A DNA stretch of 64,000 bases from Homarus americanus (GCF_018991925.1 NW_024726235.1:1730601-1794600); one strand, 5' to 3'; positions 1 to 13,532 are shown, counted from the first letter of the stretch. A program made the numbers and translations. The notes: generated by a model not told the origin, from the letters alone.

Positions 1-180
1 TTTGGTCCTATGCAATGACCAACACGAATTTTACTGAATGAAGTTGTTAGTAGGGCTTTCATAACTACCACGAATTTTACACAACGACCTAAGCTTTCGT
101 GACTACCATGAATATTTTATACAGCAAACTAAGCTTTCATGACTACAACCAATTTTTCACACTGAGCCAAGATTCCCCCA
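1..180. repeat. Decayed tandem repeat, about 55 bp unit
   Basis: About three diverged copies of a unit containing 'aagctttcatgactaccacg' and 'aattttacacaacgac' follow one another. Copies differ by substitutions and small indels. The array may begin before the window. Confidence 0.55.
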
Positions 181-849
181 CACTCTTAGCCTCGCTGGCT
201 GTTATGTTAGGTTGCAGTGCCTCAGAATCCTTACGGGTGCTGTGTTGCGCCACCACAGACAGCTAGCTACCCTGCCTACGTGACTTTTATGTCAAACTTA
301 TTGTTTGTTGTCGTTCAACAAGCCATTTGCTTATTTACGGAATGGGCCTGGCTGCTATAAAAAAAGTGGTATGTTGCAATTCTGAACACAGCTTTCTTCT
401 TTATTTTAATGCCACAATCTCTTTATTTCCGTTGTTTATCGTTAACTAAATTATTTGCATTACCCTTCAGCATCTAGATTTGGAAAGTAACTAAGTTAAC
501 TTTATATGTGCATTTTATTTGTACTGTACTTACCTTTCCAAATAAACTTCCTGATTCTTGTGTCTGGTTTCCAATAAATTTTTTATCCGGTTCAAAGGCT
601 CTTTACGTAAATTTATCCCCTACCGCAAGATGTATTAATGCGAGTAAAATTGTCAAATTCTCCCTGAGCCTCGATGGCAAGTACTGCAAATGGATTCTCG
701 TGTCTTATAATCTAGGGGATAAGATTTTAATGTGAACACTGTTACTTCTTGCGCTGTCACACTGTTGGTTTGGTCGTAACTACCCGGCTGGATACCAAGA
801 AGTGATTGGTTCAATTGCCGGTCACCGCTTTGGATACTGACCCACTGAA

Positions 850-1150
850 GTGTTGTAAGGGTGTGTCATTTCACCTTTGTGTCATCCAGTATAAGTTACT
901 CACTTTTATGTTATAAAGGATGAGTCAGTACACTCATGTATCAACCAGGATAAGTCAGGACACTTGTGTATCATCCAGAATGAATGAATATCATCTCGGA
1001 TCAGTCCCTACATTTGATCAACAAGGATGTCACTGTACTTATGTGTCATTCAAGGTGAGTCACTAATGGATATGTCTAGGATGAGTTACTAATGTGTGTC
1101 TAGGGTGAGTCACTATACGTTTATGCTGTCCAGGATGAGTTACTAGCCTT
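850..1150. repeat. Decayed tandem repeat, about 35-45 bp unit
   Basis: Repeated strings of the type 'tgtcatccaggatgagtcac' followed by 'tgtacttatgtgtc' recur about eight times with variable spacing. This is an old minisatellite. The hAT MITE at 1154 abuts its right end. Confidence 0.6.
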
Positions 1151-1153
1151 CCA

Positions 1154-1463
1154 CAGTGCCGGTTTAACCATGAGGCACTTAAGGCACTGGCCTCAGGCCC
1201 CCTGACTCTAAGGGGCCCCCAAATCCAAACATTCTCGAAGTTGAAGCGTATAAAACATAAACTTCGTTCAACGATGTCCTAGCAACGTCTCAATTTTATG
1301 TCTCTTATGAACATTAAATGTGTTATTTTGCAGAAGCTTAATTTTGATGAAATCATTGATAAATTTGGGTATATTTTATTCTTGTTATTTATATATACCT
1401 TGAGGGTAGGGGGCCCCAAGTTGATCTGTGCCTCAGGCCCCTATTAAGCTTAATCCAGCACTG
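1154..1463. mobile_element. hAT-type MITE with perfect 8 bp target duplication
   Basis: A 310 bp non-autonomous element. The left end is CAGTGCCGGTTTAAC and the inverted right end is CAGTGCTGGATTAAG. Inside both ends are GGCCTCAGG/CCTGAGGC-type strings and runs of G or C. It is flanked by identical 8-mers GCCTTCCA at 1146-1153 and 1464-1471, the target-site length expected for hAT transposases. No coding capacity is present. Confidence 0.88.
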
Positions 1464-1471
1464 GCCTTCCA

Positions 1472-2760
1472 TGTTGTTTTTACAATCAGAATCATTTCAT
1501 CATCATTAATATTACTATCATTATTATCGTCTCCAGCATTACCATTAATTTCTAAATATTGAGATTTATTTTCCTCATCTCAACATCATTCTTATCATTG
1601 ACACATTATCATTATTACAACTACTGTACCATCTCCGTCACTGATGACAACAAAAATCAGTTATTCAATCACATTTCAGAGAGACCCGCAGTAATAGAGA
1701 CACAGCTGTTGATGGAGAGCGAGAAGGGAGGCCACTATCATTCTCCTTGCTGGGGAATTTCGCAAGAGGGAGGGAGAGCATCTTGTCCTGCGGGGCTAAA
1801 CCAGTCGACCCTCCCACACCCTCGCCTGAACAAAAGATCTGGCTGTAACTGACTTCTGCTAATTTCTGGCACTAAACTTCGTTACATTTACAATACCATG
1901 CCTTGCATTTCAGTGAATTTCCATCGCCATATACCTTACCCTTTACTACCCCTGATCCCTTGACATGGTCATATCGGCAATTGTGATCACATTTGCTTCA
2001 TTCTACAAATTTTTGAAGGTCAAAATTTTCGATGCCCCGGGTCTTCATGGACACCTAACAACTCTAGGTCAGAATGATTCTGTTAGACAATAAATATTAC
2101 TCTATTATTATCATAAATAATATTATTATACAGGTAACTATTATTGTTAAAACCTATTTTAGGAGCTTGTTAACTAAATGAGTGACTATTATTTATATAT
2201 ACGTATTCCGTGAAGACGTTAGGCTGTGGCCTTGGTCTGTGGGTAGGTATAAATGTCCTTCTTCGGTAGATTAAGGAGTGACAATTTGGGAGTGTTACTT
2301 GTTATTGCCCTGTGATATTTGGTAGCCGTTGTTAGGCAGTGCTGACCCGGCCTGGCACTACACCGGAAGTGGCTCAGTCCTCATGTAATCATGGCTCGCT
2401 CGTACTCATAAATCTGGCGGGAAGCAGACTGCAGGCAAGCACAGTCTGCCGCCCAGGCCTGCCTGCGACCTTTCCTGCTTGACTCTCACTCGGGGGAGTC
2501 TGGCAGCTTGGTTTATTAACTTGTTGCTTGTGATTGTCATCTTGCCTACCTGTAGCTATCCTGCTTGTGTGCTTAGGTATAGGGAGGCGCTGGGGAAGGT
2601 TAGAGATAGGGGAGGGATCCCAATAGTATGTGGTGTCTTGCCTAGAAGAGGACTTGCTCGTGAATGGCTGTCCAGGGCAATTGCTATAAATTGCCGACTG
2701 AAAAAAACATTGTGCAAGCAATGGTTGGGCATTCATTGATAACTGGCAACCATTCTATGG
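1472..2760. other. Stretch with no supported gene
   Basis: Contains short A/T-rich tracts and two overlapping short open frames on opposite strands near 2390-2739. Neither shows a recognisable domain or splice context. Confidence 0.5.
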
Positions 2761-2771
2761 CCCATTCTATG

Positions 2772-2806
2772 GGTAGTCGTTGCCATAGACAATGGCAACG
2801 ACTACC
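2772..2806. repeat. Perfect 15 bp hairpin
   Basis: GGTAGTCGTTGCCAT at 2772-2786 and its exact reverse complement at 2792-2806 enclose the loop AGACA. Just outside is a short direct repeat (cattctatgg). Confidence 0.8.
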
Positions 2807-3164
2807 TGTACAGTCGTGGTTTGAAAGAATGAGATTAATCTTAACATCATAAACAACAAATGCGTAGAATAATGTATGTCCTTGTTTTAAAGAGTAATTC
2901 CCTCAACCCGGACATAGATAATATAAAGGTTGAGACCTGAGTAATGACTAGCACGAAGCTGCAAGACGCCATCTCACCAGTCATGATAGCAGTATAAACT
3001 ACCCCATTCAGTTTCAGCCAGGTAAAACTAAGCGAGGACCCGCCGTCACTTGCGGCGTGGAAGGGTGCAAGTTGGTACGTTATTGTAAATATTTCGTAAT
3101 TTATGCATGGCATTTCAATAAGTCAAATATTAAAGTCTTCATTATGTAATTGACATAAATTTGC

Positions 3165-3165
<1 letters not shown>

Positions 3166-3222
<57 letters not shown>
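3166..3222. repeat. (TAT)n microsatellite
   Basis: Nineteen uninterrupted TAT/ATT triplets. Confidence 0.95.
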
Positions 3223-3807
3223 TCACGTTGTTTCCCACTATAATACACGGTGGTTGGAATATTGAGGAAACGGACTTGAAAGCGAGTTTTTTTGTTGGGC
3301 TGATACGTTGGGAAGAGGATAAACTTGCTGGAATCCACGTAAGCGTCTGTAATCAAAACGTCGTACAGGCGTCTTTCCCATTTCAACAGAGATGCAGTTG
3401 ATTACCAGAAATTCGAGAGAAAGAAAATGCTGCAGCGGGAAAAAATCTTGAAAATAGGGAAGAAAGTGAAATGAAAAAACCAAAATCTTACGGAAATTTC
3501 GGGCCTCTGCCCATGTTTCATACCATACTTATTAATCTTTGAGTTTTAAGTGGTGACATAATTTCCTGACCACATTTCATCAGATTTTACTGGAGATAAA
3601 CACATTTAACTGAAACTAACCTGGGGTTAGGTTAGTGAATGTATCTTTTTCCTTTATTGACAAAATTGTTTCGGTTATGTTATTCCTTTCCTGAGTCCAC
3701 ACTCCTTCGTCATCCTGCAGCTGGCTCCCATCTGTCTCCAGCTGCTGCCCTGCGGGATAACCGACATACGGTCCAGTGAATATGGGCATTAGTACAGTAT
3801 GTACTGT

Positions 3808-3855
3808 AGATGACATGATACGCAATGATATACTGTATTGCGTATCGTGTCATCT
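3808..3855. repeat. 19 bp hairpin with one mismatch
   Basis: AGATGACATGATACGCAAT at 3808-3826 pairs with 3837-3855 with a single G-T type mismatch, around a 10 nt AT-rich loop. Confidence 0.78.
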
Positions 3856-4309
3856 TTCTAACATATTTATAAGAACTTTACTACCCGGAAAGTGACATAT
3901 ATGAATGAATATAATTTGCATAACATGATGATTCTAAAGTGAATAAAGGCGTCTGGTAATAGTTGCGAGGATTCCGATTGCTGCCAACACAATCAATGAT
4001 GTCCTAAGCTTAACTGGATTGTACTGGGTTTTATGACGTCACTGTCAGTGACGATCTTTAATGCTTTCAAATTTAAAATTAGTTTTATTTTACTGAATTT
4101 TACAAAGATGTTAAACAAATCTAATTGGCTCTAAATGTTAGATTTTTGAGAAAGTATAGAATTAATGAGGAAATCCAAATTGTTGAGAAATGCAACATTG
4201 AGTAATATGGAATGTCTAAAACAACATGAACTCTTTCGTTATCACGCACTATCTCACCCTAACACGTGACGTCATCACCCCTCCTTAACACAAGCATTTT
4301 TAATCTCCT

Positions 4310-4560
4310 TCATACACCAACACCCACCACCTCTCCCTCATACACCAAACACCACCACCACCTCCCTCATACACTGACACCCACCACCTCTCCCTCATAC
4401 ACCAACACCTACAGTACTCCTCTCTCATGCACCAACACCCACCACCTCTCCCCCATACACCAACACCTACACCTCCCCCATACACCTAACACCCAACACC
4501 TCCCTTAGACACCGATTCACCACCTCCCTTATACACCAACACCCACTTACTATACCTCCC
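4310..4560. repeat. CACC-rich minisatellite, about 28-30 bp unit
   Basis: About eight imperfect copies of 'cctcatacaccaacaccc' plus 'accacctct'. Low-complexity open frames on both strands here (Thr/Pro/His-rich or Gly/Val-rich) are artefacts of the repeat. Confidence 0.8.
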
Positions 4561-4681
4561 ACATACAATGCCTGCCTGCCACCTTGGGTACACCTACACC
4601 TCCATCATACACCATTCCCCACCACCTTTCTCCCATATCACCGACCTCCTCATATACCAACATCATTCTACAACCACTATC

Positions 4682-4684
<3 letters not shown>

Positions 4685-4720
<36 letters not shown>
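4685..4720. repeat. (AC)n microsatellite
   Basis: Eighteen uninterrupted AC dinucleotides. Confidence 0.95.
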
Positions 4721-4724
<4 letters not shown>

Positions 4725-7540
4725 TGACTGACACCTTTGATAATAATCCGGTGGTGTCAATAGTAAACACGCCTCGCCACCAAAGTTATCGTACAGGGGG
4801 CATGAAGAACTGCCACGGGTCTATTTTTAACCCGTTTTGTTTATGATAATGGAATGCGCAGACGATACAATGGCACAGTATATGTTTTGTCTAGCAAATG
4901 TATATTGATAGCGTGTGCATATGCGATATACTGCTACTGTACCAGTCATTTAATTACATCGTAGATTCAATATTAACCAAAATCGTTAAAATGTATGATG
5001 CCCTACCCCCGCAATCCTGATGATTCATTCTAGAATATAATGTACGTGACACTTAATTCAGTTTTATTAAGTATGAAACCGAAGCTCGCGTATCCTAGGT
5101 TACGGTTAAGTTGTTTGGAAACTGACTAAGTCATTGAATGCAGCTGCTGGTCCCAATTCATGATGTTAACATTTGAAAAGTGCTTACTGGCCCCGTGAAC
5201 TGCAGGAGAGAGTAAAGTGGGAGGTCACGTGTGTTCCAAAGGGGGCGAGTCACGTGGGGAGACAGTGATCGCACTTTCCCCAACCTTTGTTCACTGGCTC
5301 GTGATAATTTTTCCCCAGGAAGAGGAGGGACACCTTGTGGTATGACTAACCAATAATTTTAAATCATAGTAAATTTAAACCTCATTAGGTTAGGTTCCGA
5401 CTTATTATTCTCCACAGGCTTTAGTAACGCCTTCGATGGACTAGCTTCCCGCTAAGAGATGGAATAACCCAGTCGCTGCTGAATGCTATAACAGCACCTG
5501 GCCGGAAAACTTGCGTCATGGTAGGAAAAGGCTTACACGCCTGAACCAAAAAATTGTGAAAGTTGTTAAAACTCAAAAAATTAATCTATACCTTATCATG
5601 TTTTAAGCTAGTTATAATTTTCAATGAGTCATTACACACACTTAAGTAATTTTATCTAATTTGGTTGGGGTAAACTGATGTTAGTCTACATCATTTATCT
5701 GATCGAGTGGGTGGCCAATAAGTAAATTGGATAAGCAGGTTAACTTTATCAGAACAGTAGTCTACACACTTCGGGTATGGCATGTCGTCTGCGACACAAT
5801 GGCTCAGAATGTAAGCAACTCACTTGCGTGCCACCCATAGCACGAGTGCAGTTTACTGTATATCCCAAAGATGAATAAGGACGCACGCAGATATAACTTC
5901 ACCCACTGTGTACTCAACATTATCAATGCCACGACTCACAGAAAGTAGGTTACAATAGGTCAAATGCTGTTGGTGTTTGCCGATAATTGTTAATATCCCC
6001 CAAATTAAAATAATATATGTATGGGCACTCTTAACAAGATCTCCGTAAATATAACTAAAATTTGTCTTCATTAACAAAGGTAGTGTCTGACGTGGCAGTT
6101 TGTACTGTTGGTCAACACTTACCATGGAAAATAAACTATTCTTCTAAGAATAGCAATACTTTGCGGAGTATTTAACATAAAATTTCACCATCAACAGATT
6201 AATTACTATAGGGAGACTTTGAACCTCTCAGTATAAGTATGACATTCTATTACGATTCAGTGAAGCGGTAACACAACAGCCAGAAGTGATAACGAACTTT
6301 GCATAGCGGACTCCTCCCCCCAGACTGAAAGGGCGCAACTTTCTCTGATATTCAATTTCTTGCCCATAGATGGTCAAACGTTGTACAAGTTGCTTATTAT
6401 ATCTAAGGATATCAGTTTGAATAAATGCTAATATACGATGTAACTGACGAATATAAAATTCTAATTATGTACGACAAACAAGGTTACTCGAGTGCCCCAC
6501 AACCTAGGGAACATGAGCTGTTTAACCTGACGTTTTTTTTTTATCCGCCCAGACGAAACAAACGTGTTTAAATTTAATCGGCAATTCATTTCTGCAAACG
6601 TCTGCTCTAAGCTTTCGTGGATATAACCGTCTGCGTGGAGATTTTTTTTTTCGGTTCGACATTTCTGATAAACGTACTGCGCAGTATTTTACCAGCCATC
6701 TTAACACTGGTCCAAGGCCCCCCCACTTTGCGCTTAGGTTAAGTTATTAAGGCTAGGTTAGGGTAGGTTATGTTAAAGTGCTTAACTTACTTGCTGCATT
6801 AGATTTGCTGGCCGTCAACACTTGGGTCATTGACACGACCGTAGCAAAGTTGCCCCCAAAACCATATTCCCAAAATATAAAATTATGAGCTTCTAATCTC
6901 AATTATTTCCCAAAGACCAGCCATGTTTATTTTCTTAAAAAAATATTCACCTGTAATGGAAATTTAGTCATGAATCTCGAAACTGGTCCTCCATCACGAG
7001 AATTGTCAACAACAGCACTGATACCCTGAAAAGAGGAAAAAAAAATCAGTTCCAGGTACACCAACTCAGCCGTGCGTATCATCATCCATGACTACCGCAA
7101 TACATCTTCCTACTACCTCACCTTGATGTCACAACGACGCTACACCTTTGCCAAATCTCCACCCGACACGTATATGATGATCAACATCCTCTGACACATT
7201 GTGCATTTTACGGTTACTCACAAATAATGATTTATATACGTATTATATAAAGGTAACTAATTATCTTACCTGTGTTAATTCGATAAAGCTATGTAATCAG
7301 TGAATGAGAGTCCAGGTGAGCCTGTTTGTAATTCTGCCATATTTTTTTTTTACTTTATTTTGATTCATTATGTACGAATCTAAAGTGCTTTGCTACTCCT
7401 TTTGTGTAGTTTTTAATGCATGACCTTTTATAGAATTAATATCAAACGTTCTTCTTATTATTTATAGTTAATTTATACATTGACGTAGGAGGCAAAACAT
7501 TTCCCAGTGGAGATTGACTGAAACTCAACACCTCGTTGCA
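4721..7540. other. Long stretch with no supported gene
   Basis: Unique-looking AT-rich DNA with isolated homopolymer runs (6533-6542, 6641-6650) and TTAGGTTA-type strings near 6734-6775. The small open frames lack domain signatures. Confidence 0.5.
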
Positions 7541-7544
7541 AGCA

Positions 7545-7907
7545 CGTATTGACACGCACACATTGATATGTGCACACAAACACATTAATACGCACAGACA
7601 CATAGTGACACACACAAACACACATTAGTACACACACATGCATTAATACACGCATACATTGATATACGCACACGACCACATTAATACACACAGACACACA
7701 TAGTGACACACACATTAATACACACACAAATATATTATTACACGCAAAAACACATAATGGCACACACACACATGTTGATATAAGTAAACACGCACACACC
7801 CACATTAATACACGCACAGACACATGGTGAGAATAGTGAGACACAGACACAAGCACAGTCATGTTGATATAAATACAAGGGAATACCCTGATATCCCCCC
7901 CCCCCCC
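7545..7907. repeat. Degenerate CA-rich minisatellite ending in poly-C
   Basis: Imperfect units of the type 'cacattaatacacgcacag' and 'acacatagtgacacacac' run to about 7860, followed by a run of 13 C at 7895-7907. The Cys/Val-rich minus-strand frame over it is a by-product. Confidence 0.8.
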
Positions 7908-7969
7908 ACACACACGTTAACGCGTTGTTGCACCGCAAATTTCCTATGCCACTTTTGTCAGCCACTACG

Positions 7970-8090
7970 ACCGAATGATGGTAACTGGTAGATGGTGGTA
8001 GTGTGTTTGGTGGTATTATGGTAGAAGTGATGGTGGTGTCTGGTGGTGGTATTGAAGGTGTTTGGTGGTCGTGGTAGTGAGGTGGTAGTG
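7970..8090. repeat. TGGTGG-rich low-complexity tract
   Basis: Purine/T-rich sequence dominated by TGGTGG and TGGTAG words. Confidence 0.6.
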
Positions 8091-8129
8091 ATGGGGCGAG
8101 AACCACATTGTCTCCGTAACACATTACTT

Positions 8130-10320
8130 GTATCTTTCACATAAATTATTTCATAAAAAACCCGGGAGGATAGCTTTTGACATCGGAATATTAACAGGTG
8201 GATACTTAACCAAATTAACATAAACTAAACTAACGTCACCAAAATAACATAACTACGTTAACTGAACTTTAACCGGAGCGATAACTTCTGATGCTGTAAC
8301 GTTTAACACTTTGGACAGAAAAAATATCCTTATACAGCATATTGTTATTGCGCGTTGCAAGATAAAAGCACTGATCTATCGCATAAAGTAACTAAGGTAC
8401 CCAGTACCTGTTATATGTTAGAACTGTGAGTCTTAACCTGTCGATATGACTCGTGGAGGTTGTATTAAAGTTTCTTCACCCACTGACTTAGATTGGAACG
8501 AAGGTATTTCCTTTTATTTTACAAGATGTTTATTGTCTATTGTGGAAAATATGACTGCGTTTAACAATCCTGGCAGTTGCAGCGGCTAAAAAAAAATTAC
8601 TCTAAATTGTGGGTGACCGAGCTTAGTCCACCAATGACTATAACAGAGGAAGCCTGTTGGTCCCAGCGCGGCAGGTGGGTGGAGTCCCGGAAGTACAGCT
8701 CCCTCACGTGTTGTGGGCCACTGAGGATGCCTCCGCCATGTTCTCAGCAGGAGGGTTCACTGAGTTCAGGGACCGGAGTATATTCATGCACTACACACCT
8801 GATTTATGAAAAGATAGTAAACTTACATATTTGTTTCATACAATAAAAGTACATTATAAACGAATTTCTATAATTTACTGTACAGTGTGCACTATGTGAC
8901 TGTCCCCCCTCCGACTGCGCACCTGCTTGTAATTTTAGATAACTTGGGGACATGTACAATAAATGATTGCTTCTAAGAATATGAAAATACAGTTGACAAA
9001 TATCAATGTAAGGTGAATACGTATTGTACAATGCATGATATTATTGTCCACTGACCAAATGCTTAAATACATTAATATCAAATATAAGGACTTTATCCCT
9101 TGAAGTTGATCTTGTCTTGATGTTCAGTAGACGTGGCTGCCTTAGGTACACTTATTCAGCTAAAGTCATTTATAATGGATCACCAAATCGATTGATTTTA
9201 ATAACGATGCATTCAGTTATCTGCCAGATTCGTTTTCCAAAGCTACATTGACCAAGACAAACATCAAGGTGTAGGAGCAAGTCACGAGTTCCAGCAGCTG
9301 CATTACGCAGACCCAGACAACTTTTTTGTTCTTGCAATAACTGGTGATGAAATACGGAGTCACCGCAAGGGCACTGAGACAAAGCAGGAGTCTGTGTGAC
9401 GGAGGGATCGAAGATCACCGCCACTCAGGAAGTTCCGCAGCCACCCTTCTGCTGGCAAGGTCAGAACTGACATTTATCCGGGATGCGATGGGTGTGATGA
9501 TGACTGGTTACTTGCCACACAAAATAAATTGACAGAAGAACATCATAACAGTCTGATACAAAAACCGAGAAAAGTCGTCAGAAAAACGGAATTATGTTAA
9601 AAGTTGCCCTGCTGCGCCAAGACAACTCTCCTGTACACAAGGTTCGTGACGCACAAGCTACAATTCATGGATGTGACTTCAAGTAATTGAATCATCGTCC
9701 CTGCGGTTGTGACTTGGGTCCATATGATTTTATTTGTTTCGGCATCTGAAAGCTCACCGACCTCTCAAGAGATTATCAAATGATGATAAGATGAGGGCAT
9801 CCACGGACCTGGTAATAGGATCAGACACATTATAATATAAAATAATAATTGAAAATGCATTGAACAATATAAATATCAGGAACAATACTGAACTTTAATC
9901 GGTATATAGACAGGGATACGGTAAATACTTCAAGGTAAGATTTTGTAAATGATCTGTATAGTAGAGGTGGATACAAGTACTACCTAAGGATGTGCTGTAG
10001 AAATATAAACAAATACATAAATGTTTAATCAGTAAAATCATAAAAATTCGCATTCAAACAACGATAACACTAAGACTACATTCAATATTTGAAGAATATA
10101 TTACTATTCAATATCGTGTCTACACATGTGTAAAAAAATGTGGATATTATGGGAAGATTAAGATATTAAGCAAAAACAAAATAAAACGAGAAAAAAGAGT
10201 AGCTAACAGTGGTATCCAACACACCCGCCTAAGGTGTACACACATCCGCCAATACCAGCTCAACTATCCGGTTATACTAGTTGTCTTCCTCCACCTATTA
10301 AAATACTGATATACCTACCC
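8130..10320. other. Stretch with no supported gene
   Basis: No intron-exon structure or conserved motif was recognised. A minus-strand open frame at 9170-9424 is moderately complex but has no domain I can name. Confidence 0.45.
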
Positions 10321-10335
10321 CGACGTACAATTTAA

Positions 10336-10400
10336 CGCCGATGATGATGAAGATGATGATGATGATGGTAAAGATAGTGATAAAGATGATCATCATCATG
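10336..10400. repeat. (GAT)n-like microsatellite
   Basis: Imperfect GATGAT/AAGATG triplets. Confidence 0.75.
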
Positions 10401-11595
10401 ACAGCAATACATGCCTCCACTCATTGCAATATCTGGTTATTTAAACCCCTACCCAAGCGTGCAGTGTCGTGTGATGAATATGATAGGGTGCATGGTTATG
10501 ACAACAACACAAGGAACTCTCCCAGTTATCCTGCATAACCTCTTGCTCGAATTACATGATGCATCACGCTCTTCTTGAGAAAATGAAGTTTATATAAAAT
10601 GTAGTGAAAAAGTACACCCGTCACTCTTCTATAGAGGACTTGTAAAAAAAACTTAACCGTTCAGTAGATACATGCAGGTGCACACAGGAAGTAAGTCTTG
10701 TTGGGATGCTGTGTCTCCAGGCAAGGCTAACGATTCTCTAATCTCCTCTCATTAAGATAGGTACAGTTATATTTGAGCCAAGCGCATTGACGAAAGATGC
10801 CTGAAATGTAGTATTGTACAGAGAAGATAGTTAAGACACCAAAGTCTTCTTTCATAATTAGTTTGGGCAACGTTGATGGTATAATGTATTACTGTGCTTC
10901 AGCAGCTGTATGAGATATACAACTATCTTTTACTTTGACAAACATAAACAATACACTCGTTCATCTTGCCTGGTGATGAGGCGCGATGACGGTGGGACCT
11001 CAACACAGTCACTCAGGCAAAACACACGAGCACATGTATGAAATGTAATTAAAAACATTGACATGATATTGTATGATGGTAGGGCTATACTTATTTTATG
11101 AACAGTAACATATAAGGACGGCACAAGGCATAGTATATGTCCATTCGTCTGGCCTTTCTTCATTCAATTTTTGCTTCGCCTTCCCTGTACAAAACTGCAT
11201 TGGTATTTAGACTTATAAGAATGTGTAAATATATGTGTTATTGTGTTTATTACATTATGGTTCTTTCCAAGCTCCCCAATGGCAATAGTACCAACTGATG
11301 TCAACACTTTATCGGAAATTCCAGGAAACCCGCGGCCATTCAGTGTGAACTTGGGTTATTTCCTGCACAGTGAAGACGTTACCCTGCGGCAACAACTATC
11401 CGGGTAACCCCGCCGACAACAACAACCAAGTGCGGGAACTTAGAGGTCACGCGATTCTGCACGAAAGCCTGTCTTGTCTGATGAACTGTATGGTAGGATT
11501 CTAGCCGGTATAAATGTAAATACAAGAAAATATAGCCATAGCGTTACATATTTAAATGTGGTGAAGTAATATCCTAGCAGCAGCAACAGCACTTG

Positions 11596-11620
11596 TTTAT
11601 TATTATTATTATTATTATTA
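11596..11620. repeat. (TTA)n microsatellite
   Basis: Eight uninterrupted triplets. Confidence 0.9.
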
Positions 11621-11738
11621 GATAAATTTGTCTCCACTCCCAAAAGTCTCAAGCCTTCATGAGAAAACTATATAGGTACCCTCCCACAGAGGGTGGGGCC
11701 GCTATAAAACAGCTTCTCATAGCATGTTGTGGACATGA

Positions 11739-13532
11739 GTGATCAAACAAGTCATGCACAGCACGTTCCTTGATAAGAGAGAGGAGTTTGAAACACTACT
11801 GAAGGTACACCAGCCAGATGTTGTAGGAGTTGTAGAACTGCTGTACAAGAACGGAGAATCTACCCAAAGGAATGTGAGTTCAGTATTGCTGGATATGACT
11901 AATTTACGAACCTTTCTCAAGAAACTTGCAAGAGGGGTGTGGTTATCTATGCTAGGCAAGACCTTAGAGCCAGCCAGGAGAGGGTACAGGGAGAGGATGT
12001 TTTTGAAGAGTCCAAGTGGTGTAAAATTAAATTAAAGGGAGGGGACTTACTTATCGTCGGGTGTATCTACAGATCCCCAAACTGTGTCCCACTAAATCAA
12101 AGGAACTTAAGAGCCTTAATAGACAATGCAGCGATGCTCAATCCTAGCCACCTCCTTATTATGGGGGACTTTAACTATGGCGACATCGACTGGAGAAACG
12201 AGTTCACCCCAAATGACTTGAATAACCCTGCTACTCTTTTTGTAGAAACTCTGAGAGGTAATTTTCTGTTCCAACATGTTAGAGACTCGACACATTACAG
12301 AGTGGAGCAAACACCCAAGCCACTAGACCTCATCATAACAAACGAGGAGGGTATGGTGGCCAAACTGGAACATCTTGCCCCAATTGGCACAGTCACCATA
12401 TACCGGGTTCTGTTGTTATTCAGATTTAACGGTTACCTAGTTCAAGATAAGGCCAAGCCAGGGTGCAAATATTACAAGGGAAATTACAACGGGATGAGGG
12501 AAGAGATGAGTGGTATCAACTGGCCTGACTCATTAAGGTACGAGAACGCAGACACTACGCTGAATATCATAACTAATAAAGTGACCCATTTGATCGATAA
12601 ATATATACCCAAGACTAAACCCAGTGCCTCTAAGAATACGAGGGGATCCCAACACATGAACAATGCGGCGGTCGACAAAGTTAAGAAGAAAACCCAGAAA
12701 TTCAAGACGTGGGTTGGGTCAAACGATGAGCAGGACAGGAGGATGTACTCAAGAGCCAGAAACCAAGCAAAGATAGAGTGTAGAAGGACTGAAAAGGAGT
12801 TCCAGAGGTTGGTTGCCTCTGGACCGCAAGCAGTGTGTGGTGATTAATGGCATGAAATAATCATCCGTATCTGTCACAAGCGGGGTACCACAGGGCAGTG
12901 TATTGGGCCTGCTGTTGTTTGTTTGTTTCATAAATGACATGCTTGACGCTGTACACTCCTCCATACAAATGTTTCCCAATGGCGCCAAGTTATTTCGGGA
13001 AATCAAGAACCAAACGGACTGTGAAGAGCTGCAGAAGGACCTCTGTGGGCTCCAAGAATGGTCGAATGGCTGCTGAGATTCAATGTCACGAAGTGTAAGA
13101 GGATGCACCTGGGGCGTACCAACGGTAAGGGGGCGTATCATATGTCCCAACGGAATGAAGAAACTGCACTATTTGAGACTGAATGTGAGAAGGACCTAAG
13201 TGTGTATGTTAACAATGAGCTGAAATTCTCGGGCCATTGTGAGAAGAAGGTAAATCAGGCAAATAAATTATTGGGTCTTATAAGAAGGTCATTCAGATAT
13301 CTAGACGGTCCGTCCCTCGTAACGATCTTCAAGAGTGAAGTGCTTCCCCATCTGGAGTACTGTCACCCCGTCTGGTCTCCGAGATATGCCTGCACTTCGG
13401 CACCTCAGCTACCCTGAGAGATTGGAGCGCCTGAACTTGCTTAGCTTATACTACAGACGGGTAAGGGGTGACCTAATTGAGGTGTACAAGCATCTCAAGT
13501 GGTATGAGGGCTTGAGCTGCCACCATTTATGA
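11739..13532 (+). pseudogene. Degenerate non-LTR retrotransposon (EN plus partial RT)
   Basis: The first half (11739-12843) encodes an AP-type endonuclease domain, with HQPDVVGVVE near the start and later VGCIYRSPN, MGDFNYGDIDW and DLIITNEE. It crosses a frameshift near 11930. The second half (12850-13532) encodes the end of a reverse transcriptase: SVTSGVPQGSVLG, FINDM, a decayed active-site box, then NKLLGLIRRSF, HLEYCHPVW and RVRGDLIEVYKHL. The fingers and most of the palm between the two halves are missing, and several stops and frameshifts follow. The order and motifs fit a CR1/jockey-like LINE. The copy cannot make a working protein. Confidence 0.85.

Noticed and set aside
4266..4508. 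Thr/Pro/His-rich protein and antisense Gly-rich protein
   Set aside because: Artefact of the CACC-rich minisatellite.
7473..8124. Cys/Val-rich minus-strand frames
   Set aside because: Produced by the CA-rich repeat. No signal peptide with a conserved cysteine pattern.
9170..9424. Minus-strand frame with two Cys and a complex composition
   Set aside because: No recognised domain, no splice-site support and a single short block. Left as unassigned.
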